NCBI GenBank assembly: GCA_025936675.1 | Contig: JAICSX010000014.1 | Location: 1-51,234, forward strand | Direction: 5' to 3' | Origin: Sphingomonas sp. | GTDB taxonomy: Bacteria > Pseudomonadota > Alphaproteobacteria > Sphingomonadales > Sphingomonadaceae | Length of the DNA stretch: 51,234 nucleotides | Part shown: positions 28,105 to 35,324 of the stretch, in pieces | Layout: the number at the start of each line of letters is the position of its first letter | How positions within the stretch are numbered: position 1 is the first letter of the stretch | Program-made: the position numbers and the translations under genes | Notes under the pieces: model-generated | What the model saw: the letters and a program-made list of their open reading frames with translations, nothing else | The model's database searches: none | What the model was told of the DNA's origin: nothing

Positions 28105-29634
28105 TTAGATCGGCGGAAAGACAGGTAAATCAATGCTGTAGCGTCCCAGCTTCCGCTCGAGCGGAGAACGGAGCTGCTTGGCGAGTCCACCAATTATCCG
28201 CTCAAACTGCACCTTCTCGGAATTCTGGTCGTCTTCGGGCGTGAGCACCGGACTGCTGAGGCTTAGCCTTGCCGTTAGCTCGCTGGTTCGCCGCAACGAG
28301 AGCTCGATCGGCTGGTCCGGGGCTCTCAGCATCGCATATTCGATGATCTCCGTGATCCAGAAGGCGACTGCGACCGCGACGTCTTGGGTCGTGTAGACGC
28401 TGTCGATGTCGAGATCGATGACGAGGCGCCGAGCGGCTTCCGGCGCGCTGGCCCTAAGTTCGGCCGCAAGCTCGCTGACCAGCGGCCTCAGCGCGATGCC
28501 GCGATTCTCCTCCATTTCCGCAAAATGGTTGCGGTGCACGATCGACAGCGCCCCCACGCGGCGGCTGATGCCCGCATAGGCTGCACGCGCTTCCGGCGCA
28601 TTCGCGCTTCGGCCGTGGATGTTGAGCAGCGAGGCAACGACCTGGAGATTATTCTTCACGCGGTGATGAACCTCGCGCACCAAGCGTTTTTGACCTTCGA
28701 GCGCAGTTGTCGTCTCGCGTTCGGATTCCTCTGCGCGGTCGATTGCGCGGGCAAAGGCATCGCGAAGCTCCTGGATTTCCTGGCTCGGACCTAGCCTTCG
28801 CGGCAGCACGAGCTGCCTTTCGCCGGGGCGATAAGCGAGCACCGATTGTTCGAGCCGCTTCAGCGGGCGGATCAGGAGTCGTCCGACCAGCGACCAGGTG
28901 ATGATTGCTGCGGCGATCCACATCAGCAGCGGCAGGAGCAGAAGGAGCCGGTCGACCGTCCGGATCCGCTGATGCGGCGTTGCGACGCGCACCTTCATCG
29001 TGCCGTTACCGATGGGCCATTCGCTGATTCTCGCGTCCTGCTGCGCATCCGGATCGCCGAATAAGGTCACCTGGCGAGTGTCATCGTGGAGAGCGATGGA
29101 CTGGATCGTGCCCCCGGGTGCGGCTGCGGCCGACCGGAGGTCATTCAATGGGACGACAGTCGTCGCCATTCCTCCGATCACGCCGGAGCGAATTTCAATC
29201 GAACGCGAATCGGGCGCGACGCGGATGCTGATGTCGCCCGGCGCAATCAGCGGAAGCTCGCCCGTGTCGGGAACCTGCCCGGCGGAGCAGACCACCTTGC
29301 CGTCAAGCGTCTCGAGTTCGAAATTCTGGGCTACGGCGGGAGCGATCGCCAGCGATTTGCGGACCCGGTCGCAACTATCTCCCCGATTGTCTTCGATCCG
29401 CCCGTTGGCCGCGATCCGGAGCGCAAGCGCATTGCGCGCGATCAGGCTCTCGATTGACCGGCCCGCCAGCCGCGCCTGATCTTCGGTCCGGCCCTCCAGC
29501 GCGGCATTCGCCTGCCGAATCCCGGCTTCGCCGATCCACGCCAGTCCGATCCCGATGGGAAGAAGGACGGCGGTGAGAATGGCGAGCAGCTTGGCTCCCA
29601 TCGGGAGCCGCGCAAATCGCTCGGCGAGGCTCAT
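28105..29634 (-). CDS. phyP: GSR sensor histidine-kinase-like protein, PhyP type
   Basis: 509 residues: membrane spans at about 14-35 and 229-251 flank a periplasmic sensor region; then a HAMP-like linker and a HisKA_2 dimerisation helix with the phospho-acceptor motif EVHHRVKNNLQ (His 323/324). The ATPase domain is degenerate: the N-box position reads WITEIIEYAML without its Asn, and no DxGxG lid motif follows. In Sphingomonas the homologous PhyP is a negative regulator that dephosphorylates PhyR; the missing ATP motifs fit that. It is 21 bases after nepR on the same strand, opposite phyR. Confidence 0.82.
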   Translation of the reverse strand: MSLAERFARLPMGAKLLAILTAVLLPIGIGLAWIGEAGIRQANAALEGRTEDQARLAGRSIESLIARNALALRIAANGRIEDNRGDSCDRVRKSLAIAPAVAQNFELETLDGKVVCSAGQVPDTGELPLIAPGDISIRVAPDSRSIEIRSGVIGGMATTVVPLNDLRSAAAAPGGTIQSIALHDDTRQVTLFGDPDAQQDARISEWPIGNGTMKVRVATPHQRIRTVDRLLLLLPLLMWIAAAIITWSLVGRLLIRPLKRLEQSVLAYRPGERQLVLPRRLGPSQEIQELRDAFARAIDRAEESERETTTALEGQKRLVREVHHRVKNNLQVVASLLNIHGRSANAPEARAAYAGISRRVGALSIVHRNHFAEMEENRGIALRPLVSELAAELRASAPEAARRLVIDLDIDSVYTTQDVAVAVAFWITEIIEYAMLRAPDQPIELSLRRTSELTARLSLSSPVLTPEDDQNSEKVQFERIIGGLAKQLRSPLERKLGRYSIDLPVFPPI

Positions 29635-29655
29635 GCGCTCGCCGTCAAGCTTCCC

Positions 29656-29856
29656 CTAGCGGAGCTTGCCAAGCAAATTGACGAGATCGTCAGGGACGGA
29701 TTCGCGCAGCGTGTCGTCATAAACAGAACGAAGCGCGCGCCCGAGATCGCTCGAGCGCTGCCGGCGATTGCCATGCGCCGACGAAGGAGACTTCTTCGAG
29801 CGACCGGAATCTTCGGCTCCTTCCGACTCGCTTCGCTTTTTCGCACTCAACTCCAA
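29656..29856 (-). CDS. nepR: Anti-sigma factor NepR
   Basis: 66 residues. The C-terminal half (DLGRALRSVYDDTLRESVP then DDLVNLLGKLR) matches the NepR helices that clamp EcfG and bind phosphorylated PhyR. The N-terminus is a charged, disordered Lys/Ser/Arg stretch, as usual. Start is TTG at 29856 after a G-rich run; a TTG two codons later, preceded by GGAG, is equally possible. An overlapping ORF in another frame (29631-29846) is a shadow. Placed upstream of phyP and divergent from phyR. Confidence 0.85.
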   Translation of the reverse strand: MELSAKKRSESEGAEDSGRSKKSPSSAHGNRRQRSSDLGRALRSVYDDTLRESVPDDLVNLLGKLR

Positions 29857-29909
29857 GTCCCCCCTGGCGCGGGTCCTGCGCGCTCATAATCAACTCAAAA
29901 AAAGGCGCA

Positions 29910-29940
29910 ACCGCGTCTAACGGAACTGCTCCGTTGCGGT
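29910..29940. other. Hairpin in the nepR leader
   Basis: AACGGA (29919-29924) pairs with TCCGTT (29930-29935) around ACTGC; ACCGC (29910-29914) and GCGGT (29936-29940) extend the stem across a four-base bulge. If nepR is transcribed from the promoter at 30007-30031, this lies in its roughly 145-base leader and could affect NepR translation. Confidence 0.45.
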
Positions 29941-30006
29941 ACGCATGAGGCCGGTTGCTGCGCAGCGGATATCTCACATTGCAGCAAACCCCGGCCCTGC
30001 GTCGGA

Positions 30007-30031
30007 AACCAAATGGCTGATGCTTGGTTCC
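30007..30031 (-). promoter_or_regulatory. EcfG-type promoter for nepR-phyP
   Basis: Read on the minus strand: GGAAC (30031-30027), a 16-base spacer, GGTT (30010-30007). The EcfG consensus is GGAAC-N16/17-CGTT, so there is one mismatch. The same segment is a dyad (GGAAACCAA at 30004-30012, TTGGTTCC at 30024-30031), giving a weaker GAAAC-N16-GGTT towards phyR on the plus strand. Confidence 0.5.
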
Positions 30032-30155
30032 ACACCGCAGTCACTTCTCTGGGGGCGGTACCGTGGAGCAACAGTCGGTCCTTCCAGGGTTGCAACAAAT
30101 TCGACGCGTCGCCAAAGACGGCGCAAATTGCACACTCGAGGGAGAATGATCGATT

Positions 30156-30956
30156 ATGTCCCTTGGCCAGGAACTTGCACCGCACCTGCCATTCCTCCGC
30201 CGCTACGCCCGTGCCTTGACGGGCAGCCAGACGCATGGCGACGCATTCGTGAGAGCGACGCTCGAAGCGATCGTTGCCAAGCCGGATGAATTTCCCCGCG
30301 ACGTTGATCCTCGCCTCGGCCTCTACAAGACGTTCCACGCGATCTGGTCGACGGCGAACGTCGAGGAAGGGGAGGAACCGAGCCAGAGCCCGACCGGCGC
30401 CGAAGGAATTGCGCACGCACGCCTTTCGCGGATCACGCCGCTGTCGCGCCAGGCGCTATTGCTGACCTCGCTCGAAGGATTTTCGTCGGAGGACACCGCT
30501 TATCTGATCGGTGCATCGCCGGCCGACGTCGACTCGCTGGTCGCCGAGGCGCTCGAGGAGATCGAGCGGCAGACGCTGGCAGATGTGCTCATCATCGAAG
30601 ACGAGCCCATCATCGCGATGGACATCGAAACCATCGTCAGGGACCTCGGCCATAACGTCACGGGCGTAGCGGTGACTCGTGACGAAGCCGTCGCCCAGGC
30701 ACGCGCCAACCCGCCCGGGCTCGTCCTTGCCGACATCCAGCTTGCCGACGATTCGAGCGGAATCGATGCCGTGAAGGACATCCTCGCCGAATTTTCGGTC
30801 CCGGTGATATTCATCACCGCCTTCCCGGAGCGGCTTCTGACGGGCACTCGGCCAGAGCCGACGTTCCTGATCACGAAGCCGTTCCAGCGCTCGACCGTGA
30901 AAGCTGCGATCGCGCAGGCGCTCTTTTTCGACGCTGCGACCGTCCCTGCCGCCTGA
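30156..30956 (+). CDS. phyR: General stress response regulator PhyR
   Basis: 266 residues: an N-terminal sigma-factor-like domain (about 1-135, regions 2 and 4 of an ECF sigma but not DNA-binding) joined to a receiver domain (about 141-260). The phosphorylated Asp is D193 in LADIQLADD; the acidic pair is in IIEDEP, the Thr/Lys positions are in FITAFPERL and ITKPF. When phosphorylated, the sigma-like part binds NepR and frees EcfG. Start ATG at 30156 with GAGGGAG upstream. Divergent from nepR, and followed by the EcfG promoter at 30961. Confidence 0.95.
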   Translation: MSLGQELAPHLPFLRRYARALTGSQTHGDAFVRATLEAIVAKPDEFPRDVDPRLGLYKTFHAIWSTANVEEGEEPSQSPTGAEGIAHARLSRITPLSRQALLLTSLEGFSSEDTAYLIGASPADVDSLVAEALEEIERQTLADVLIIEDEPIIAMDIETIVRDLGHNVTGVAVTRDEAVAQARANPPGLVLADIQLADDSSGIDAVKDILAEFSVPVIFITAFPERLLTGTRPEPTFLITKPFQRSTVKAAIAQALFFDAATVPAA

Positions 30957-30960
30957 CCTC

Positions 30961-30985
30961 GGAACACGCGTGGGGTCGGCGCGTT
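30961..30985 (+). promoter_or_regulatory. EcfG (general stress response) promoter, perfect match
   Basis: GGAAC at 30961-30965, spacer of exactly 16 bases, CGTT at 30982-30985: the consensus for EcfG sigma factors. It starts four bases after the phyR stop and lies 38 bases before the small ORF at 31024, so it should drive that ORF and ecfG, giving positive feedback on EcfG. Confidence 0.8.
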
Positions 30986-31023
30986 GGCCGGGTGAACAGT
31001 GAATTCGTGACGAAAGCTTAACG

Positions 31024-31179
31024 ATGGCCGACCCGCGACAATCTGACGCTCCCATCCGGGAGACCACGACGGAGGCGCGCGCCGGATCGACTCCGGGAGT
31101 CACCCGCAACGTCCTCATCTACGGGGTGTTGCTGGTGGTGATAATTTTCGCGGTCATCGTCTTGGTTGGGCGCTCCTGA
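31024..31179 (+). CDS. Small single-span membrane protein in the GSR locus
   Basis: 51 residues, MADPRQSDAPIRETTTEARA, then a short Pro/Gly linker and a membrane helix (NVLIYGVLLVVIIFAVIVLV) ending GRS. No family recognised. The hydrophilic N-terminus has no signal features, so it probably sits cytoplasm-in. It begins about 32 bases after the predicted start point of the EcfG promoter and is followed 75 bases later by ecfG, so it is a likely stress-induced protein. The ribosome site is weak; coding is inferred from the frame, the helix and the promoter position. Confidence 0.6.
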   Translation: MADPRQSDAPIRETTTEARAGSTPGVTRNVLIYGVLLVVIIFAVIVLVGRS

Positions 31180-31225
31180 GCACCTAGCTTCTGTCACAAT
31201 CGCCGTTCATGGTCTTGTCACGCTC

Positions 31226-31243
31226 GCGCAGCCACGGCTGCGC
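31226..31243 (+). other. Hairpin before ecfG
   Basis: GCGCAGCC (31226-31233) pairs with GGCTGCGC (31236-31243), 12 bases before the ecfG GTG and in the gap between the small ORF and ecfG. No T run. It could control read-through or translation of ecfG. Confidence 0.4.
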
Positions 31244-31254
31244 CTGTTCAACGG

Positions 31255-31905
31255 GTGGGGTTTAGTTTGACGAAAGGACGCGAAGAAGACGGACAGGCGG
31301 CGGCTCAAACGGAGCTGGTCCCGCTGTCGGATCCGGAGTTCAAGGAGCAGCTTGCTTCCGTGATCCCGCATCTTCGCGCTTTCGGCCGGTCACTTTCGGG
31401 TAGCCGCGACCTTGCCGACGATCTGGTTCAAGAGACGTTGCTTAAGGCGTGGGCGGCGCGGAAGCGCTTCCAGGCCGGGACGAACATGCGGGCGTGGACC
31501 TTCATCATCTTGCGCAACCTGTTCCTCAGCCAGATGCGCCGCGCCCGTTTCAAGGGCGAATGGGACGACATCACGGCGTCGAAGATCCTCGCAGCACCGG
31601 CGAGCCAGGACCGGCACATCGAGCTTGGCGATATGCAGCGCGCGCTGATGCATCTGCCCCAGCCGCAGCGCGAGGCGTTGATCCTCGTCGGCGCGGGCGG
31701 CTTTGCCTATGAGGAAGCCGCGGAAATCTGCGGTTGTGCCGTGGGCACGATCAAGAGCCGTGTCGCGCGCGGACGCGTCGCGCTCGAGCAATTGCTCTCT
31801 AGCGGCAAGCTGCCCTCGCGACGCCAGCACCGCACCGATCCCGACAAGTCGGCGCTTCAGACGATCATGGGCGAAGTCGACGAGCTCAGCCGCGACCACG
31901 AATAG
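31255..31905 (+). CDS. ecfG: ECF sigma factor EcfG
   Basis: 216 residues. Sigma region 2 (about 30-95: FGRSLSGSRDLADDLVQETLLKAW, then NMRAWTFIILRNLFLSQMRR) and region 4 (about 125-180: LPQPQREALILVGAGGFAYEEAAEICGCAVGTIKSRVARGR). It directs transcription from GGAAC-N16-CGTT promoters during general stress and is held by NepR. Start GTG at 31255; a TTG at 31267 is an alternative that would drop four residues. Unlike the common nepR-ecfG operon, here ecfG is on the phyR strand and nepR is divergent. Confidence 0.93.
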   Translation: MGFSLTKGREEDGQAAAQTELVPLSDPEFKEQLASVIPHLRAFGRSLSGSRDLADDLVQETLLKAWAARKRFQAGTNMRAWTFIILRNLFLSQMRRARFKGEWDDITASKILAAPASQDRHIELGDMQRALMHLPQPQREALILVGAGGFAYEEAAEICGCAVGTIKSRVARGRVALEQLLSSGKLPSRRQHRTDPDKSALQTIMGEVDELSRDHE

Positions 31906-31920
31906 GGAAAGCCGCGCGAC

Positions 31921-32109
31921 CTAATTCAGGCGGCGCAACAGATCCGCGAAATCGCGATCGCTCGGGTCCGCCGCGGCGGCCTCGAAGGCGCGTCGGAGCG
32001 CGGCAGTGATGCCAGCATGCGTCGGCGGCATATCCAATTGGATGACCCGACGGTCCATGCTGTTCAATTCCGACGCCAAAACAGAATCTCGCTCCAGCTT
32101 CATCGCCAT
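31921..32109 (-). CDS. Small hypothetical protein between ecfG and glnE
   Basis: 62 residues, MAMKLERDSVLASELNSMDR... ending RDFADLLRRLN; not recognised. It has no hydrophobic segment and looks helical and charged. It is the only long frame in the 268-base gap between ecfG and glnE, and its codon choice resembles neighbouring genes. ATGs at 32109 and 32103 are both possible. A GAAAC-N16-CGTT sequence (32138 to 32114 on the minus strand) is upstream but would place transcription start close to or inside the first codons. Moderate support only. Confidence 0.5.
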   Translation of the reverse strand: MAMKLERDSVLASELNSMDRRVIQLDMPPTHAGITAALRRAFEAAAADPSDRDFADLLRRLN

Positions 32110-32173
32110 TGCAAACGAGCGAACCAGCAACGAGTTTCGTGCGAATGGCAGGCGAAACGATCAAGGAGCGGGG

Positions 32174-34861
32174 ATGAGTCGAAAAGACCTCGCCGGTGCG
32201 CGCGAAATCGCAGTGCGCCGGGCCAATGAACATTCGCCATTCCTTCGCGAAGCAATGGTCGCGCGGCCTGATTTGGTTCATGAATTTCTCGAGCGGGGCG
32301 GCAGTTCGGCTGTCGAACTCGCATCGAAATCCGAAGCAGACAGCGTCGATGCCCGGCTTCGAAGGCAGCGGCTCGGGCTAGCGCTCACCGTCGCGCTCGG
32401 CGACCTCGCTGGCGAGCTGACGCTCGAACAGGTCACGCGCCTGCTCTCGGACTTCGCTGATCGTGCGATCGACGACGCGCTGCGCGCCGCACTCGTGGAG
32501 CGCGTCCCCGACGCGGAAGCCGCGGGGTTTGCAGTGATCGCCATGGGTAAGCTCGGGAGCCACGAGCTCAATTATTCGTCGGACGTCGACCTCATTTTTC
32601 TTTTTGACCCCGAGACCCTGCCAAGGCGCAGCCGCGAGGAGCCGGCGGAGGCGGCGGTTCGGGTTGGAAGACGCGTTATCGAGATACTGCAGAAGCGCAC
32701 CGAGGATGGCTATGTCGAGCGCGTCGATTTGCGGCTTCGGCCGTCGCCCGAAGTCACGCCGATCGTGTTGCCGGTGAACGCGGCTATTTCGCATTATGAG
32801 TCCAGCGCGCGTCCATGGGAACGGGCGGCGTTCATCCGCGGCCGAGCAGCGGCTGGGGACATCGCGCTCGGTCAACGCTTTCTCGACGCGATCCAGCCTT
32901 TCGTGTGGCGCCGCTCGCTCGACTTCGGAGTGATCGAGGAAGTGCGCCAGATCTCCTCGCGTATTCGCGACCATTTCGCGCAAGGAGCGCACATCGGACC
33001 GGGTTACGACCTCAAGCGCGGCCGCGGCGGAATCCGCGAGGTCGAGTTCTTCGTCCAGATCCAGCAGATGATCCACGGCGGCCGCGACCCGTCCGTCCGC
33101 GCGCCGGCAACGCTCGATGCGATCCAGGCGCTGCTCGACGTTGGGCGCCTGGAGCAGGATGTCGCCTCCGAGCTCGCCGCGACGTACCGCCTGCTGCGCA
33201 CCATCGAGCATCGCGTGCAGATGGTCAGCGATGCGCAGACCCACCTCATTCCGGCTCAGGAGGAAGGGCTCAACAATGTTGCCGAGCTCCACGGCCTGGA
33301 GTCGGGCTCGGAGCTCATCGAGCTACTAAGACCGAAAGTCGAGTGCGCTGCGGAAATCTTCGACAGCCTTGCTCCCGATGACCGACGGCAGCTTTCCAAC
33401 GACCTACAAATCCTGAAAGCGGAGCTGGCCGAGCTCGGCTTCGCGGACATCCACTCTGCCGCGCGGCATGTGACGCACTGGCGCTCGGGCAAGGCGCGCT
33501 CGCTGCGCTCGCCAGCGGCGCAGCAGGCGTTTGAGGCCATGCTTCCCGCCCTGCTGCAGGCGATCGCGAGCGGTGCCGATCCCGATCATGCGTTCAATCG
33601 GCTCAGCGACATCGTCGAGCGGCTGTCGAGCGGTGTGAATTTGTTCCGTTTGCTAGAGGCGCGTCCGCCGCTCGCGCAGCTTCTCGCCAAGGTGCTGGCG
33701 CATGCCCCCGCTCTTGCCGACCAGCTTGGCCGCCGGCCGGAGCTGTTCGAGGGGCTGTTCGACGCGTCGAGCTTTGCGATGCCGCCTTCTGCTGCAGATT
33801 TCGCGGAGCTGCTGTCGCAGACGATGGAAGGTCATCCTTACGACGTAAGCCTCGATCGCGCCCGGCGGCTAGTCAATGAACGGCGGTTTGCGCTTGGTGT
33901 CCAGCTTATCGACCGAAGGCGCGACCCGCTCGAAGTCACCGAGGGCTATTCGCGCGTGGCGGAGGGAGCGTTCGTGGCCCTGGCGGACGCCGCCAAACGG
34001 GAATTCCAACAGGCACATGGGTCTTTCGGCGCTGCCGAGCTGGTCGCGCTCGGCCTGGGCCGGTTCGGCGGCCATTCGCTCACTCACGCCTCGGACCTCG
34101 ACATCATCTACCTGCACGCCGCGGAGCAGGGCGCTACGTCCGATGGCCGGCGACCGCTCGGTCCGAACGATTATTTCAACCGCCTCGCCAGCAGGGTGAC
34201 GGCGGCGCTCAGCGTCCCAACGGCAGCGGGTCCGCTTTACGATGTCGACACACGCCTTCGGCCGGGCGGCTCAAAAGGGATGCTCGTGGTCTCGCTCGAC
34301 GCGTTCGAGCAATATCAGCGCAATGAGGCCTGGACTTGGGAGCATATGGCATTGTGCCGCGCTCGCCCGGTCTATGGATCAATGGAGGTACGCGAGCGGG
34401 TCAGCGCGATGATTGACGCGATCCTGCGCCTGCCGCGCGATCCGGCAAAGGTCGTGGCCGATGCCGCGAAGATGCGATCCGACATGGACCGCCATAAGCC
34501 CGCGCGCGGGCCGCTCGACGTCAAGCTAGGCCGCGGCGGCCTAGTCGACCTCGAGTTCTCGGTGCACGTGCTCCAGCTAACGAAGCATGTCGGCCTAAAG
34601 ACCCGACTCGAGGATGCGATCGAGGAGCTTCACGCGGAATCTTTGGTTCCGGCAAATATTGTCGAAGCGCTAAAGTTGCTTTCGCGCATGTTGGTGATGA
34701 TGCGGCTGGTTGCGCCGGGAACGGAGAAGCCCGCGCCGGAGACCTGGCAGCTCGTGGCCGAAGCATGCGGCGCCGCGAGCTGGGATGCTCTTCTTGCGGA
34801 GCACGATGCAGCGCGGCAGAGCATCGCCGAGCTTTGGGGCCGCATCAGACAAGAGGCGTAA
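32174..34861 (+). CDS. glnE: Bifunctional glutamine synthetase adenylyltransferase/deadenylase GlnE
   Basis: Adds and removes AMP on GlnA in response to PII. 895 residues with two nucleotidyltransferase domains: the N-terminal deadenylase (MGKLGSHELNYSSDVDLIFLFD, DxD motif) and the C-terminal adenylylase (GLGRFGGHSLTHASDLDIIYLH). KRGRGGIREVEFFVQ and KLGRGGLVDLEFSVHVLQ are the matching helical-domain repeats. AAGGAG at 32163-32168 fixes the ATG at 32174. The peroxiredoxin gene starts two bases after the stop. Confidence 0.95.
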   Translation: MSRKDLAGAREIAVRRANEHSPFLREAMVARPDLVHEFLERGGSSAVELASKSEADSVDARLRRQRLGLALTVALGDLAGELTLEQVTRLLSDFADRAIDDALRAALVERVPDAEAAGFAVIAMGKLGSHELNYSSDVDLIFLFDPETLPRRSREEPAEAAVRVGRRVIEILQKRTEDGYVERVDLRLRPSPEVTPIVLPVNAAISHYESSARPWERAAFIRGRAAAGDIALGQRFLDAIQPFVWRRSLDFGVIEEVRQISSRIRDHFAQGAHIGPGYDLKRGRGGIREVEFFVQIQQMIHGGRDPSVRAPATLDAIQALLDVGRLEQDVASELAATYRLLRTIEHRVQMVSDAQTHLIPAQEEGLNNVAELHGLESGSELIELLRPKVECAAEIFDSLAPDDRRQLSNDLQILKAELAELGFADIHSAARHVTHWRSGKARSLRSPAAQQAFEAMLPALLQAIASGADPDHAFNRLSDIVERLSSGVNLFRLLEARPPLAQLLAKVLAHAPALADQLGRRPELFEGLFDASSFAMPPSAADFAELLSQTMEGHPYDVSLDRARRLVNERRFALGVQLIDRRRDPLEVTEGYSRVAEGAFVALADAAKREFQQAHGSFGAAELVALGLGRFGGHSLTHASDLDIIYLHAAEQGATSDGRRPLGPNDYFNRLASRVTAALSVPTAAGPLYDVDTRLRPGGSKGMLVVSLDAFEQYQRNEAWTWEHMALCRARPVYGSMEVRERVSAMIDAILRLPRDPAKVVADAAKMRSDMDRHKPARGPLDVKLGRGGLVDLEFSVHVLQLTKHVGLKTRLEDAIEELHAESLVPANIVEALKLLSRMLVMMRLVAPGTEKPAPETWQLVAEACGAASWDALLAEHDAARQSIAELWGRIRQEA

Positions 34862-34862
34862 G

Positions 34863-35324
34863 ATGATCAACGAAGGCGACAGGACACCCGCGATCGATGT
34901 GACAGCAAGCGACGGGAGCAAGCTCAGCCTTGCGTCACCCGGACAGCCGCTGGTGCTCTATTTCTATCCGAAGGACGATACGTCAGGCTGCACGCGCGAG
35001 GCTCAGGATTTCACTGCACTAGCAGCCGATTTCAAGAAGGCTGGCGTCAAGGTTGTGGGCGTGTCGCGCGATCCGATGAAGAGTCACGAGAAGTTCATAG
35101 GAAAGTACAGCCTGGCGGTGCCGCTCGTTTCCGACGATGACGGTCGCATTTCGGACGCGTTCGGCACCTGGGTCCAGAAGTCGATGTACGGCCGCAAATA
35201 TATGGGGATGGAGCGTTCGACCTTCCTGATCGGCGGCGATGGACGCGTGCTTCATGCCTGGCGCAAGGTGAAGGTGCCTGGTCACGCGGAGGAAGTGCTA
35301 AAAGCCGCGAAGAACTCGGCTTAG
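34863..35324 (+). CDS. bcp: Peroxiredoxin, BCP/PrxQ family
   Basis: Thiol peroxidase reducing hydroperoxides. 153 residues. Active-site segment YFYPKDDTSGCTREAQDF holds the peroxidatic Cys 43; the resolving Cys five residues on in many BCPs is a Gln here, so it is a 1-Cys type. WVQKSMYGRKYMGMERSTFLI is a BCP signature. The start at 34863 follows the glnE stop by one base. It is convergent with the M20 peptidase, and the two stop codons overlap. Confidence 0.93.
   Translation: MINEGDRTPAIDVTASDGSKLSLASPGQPLVLYFYPKDDTSGCTREAQDFTALAADFKKAGVKVVGVSRDPMKSHEKFIGKYSLAVPLVSDDDGRISDAFGTWVQKSMYGRKYMGMERSTFLIGGDGRVLHAWRKVKVPGHAEEVLKAAKNSA

Noticed and set aside
29631..29846. Minus-strand frame of 71 codons overlapping nepR
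   Set aside because: The frame at 29656-29856 has the NepR helices; this one is its shadow.
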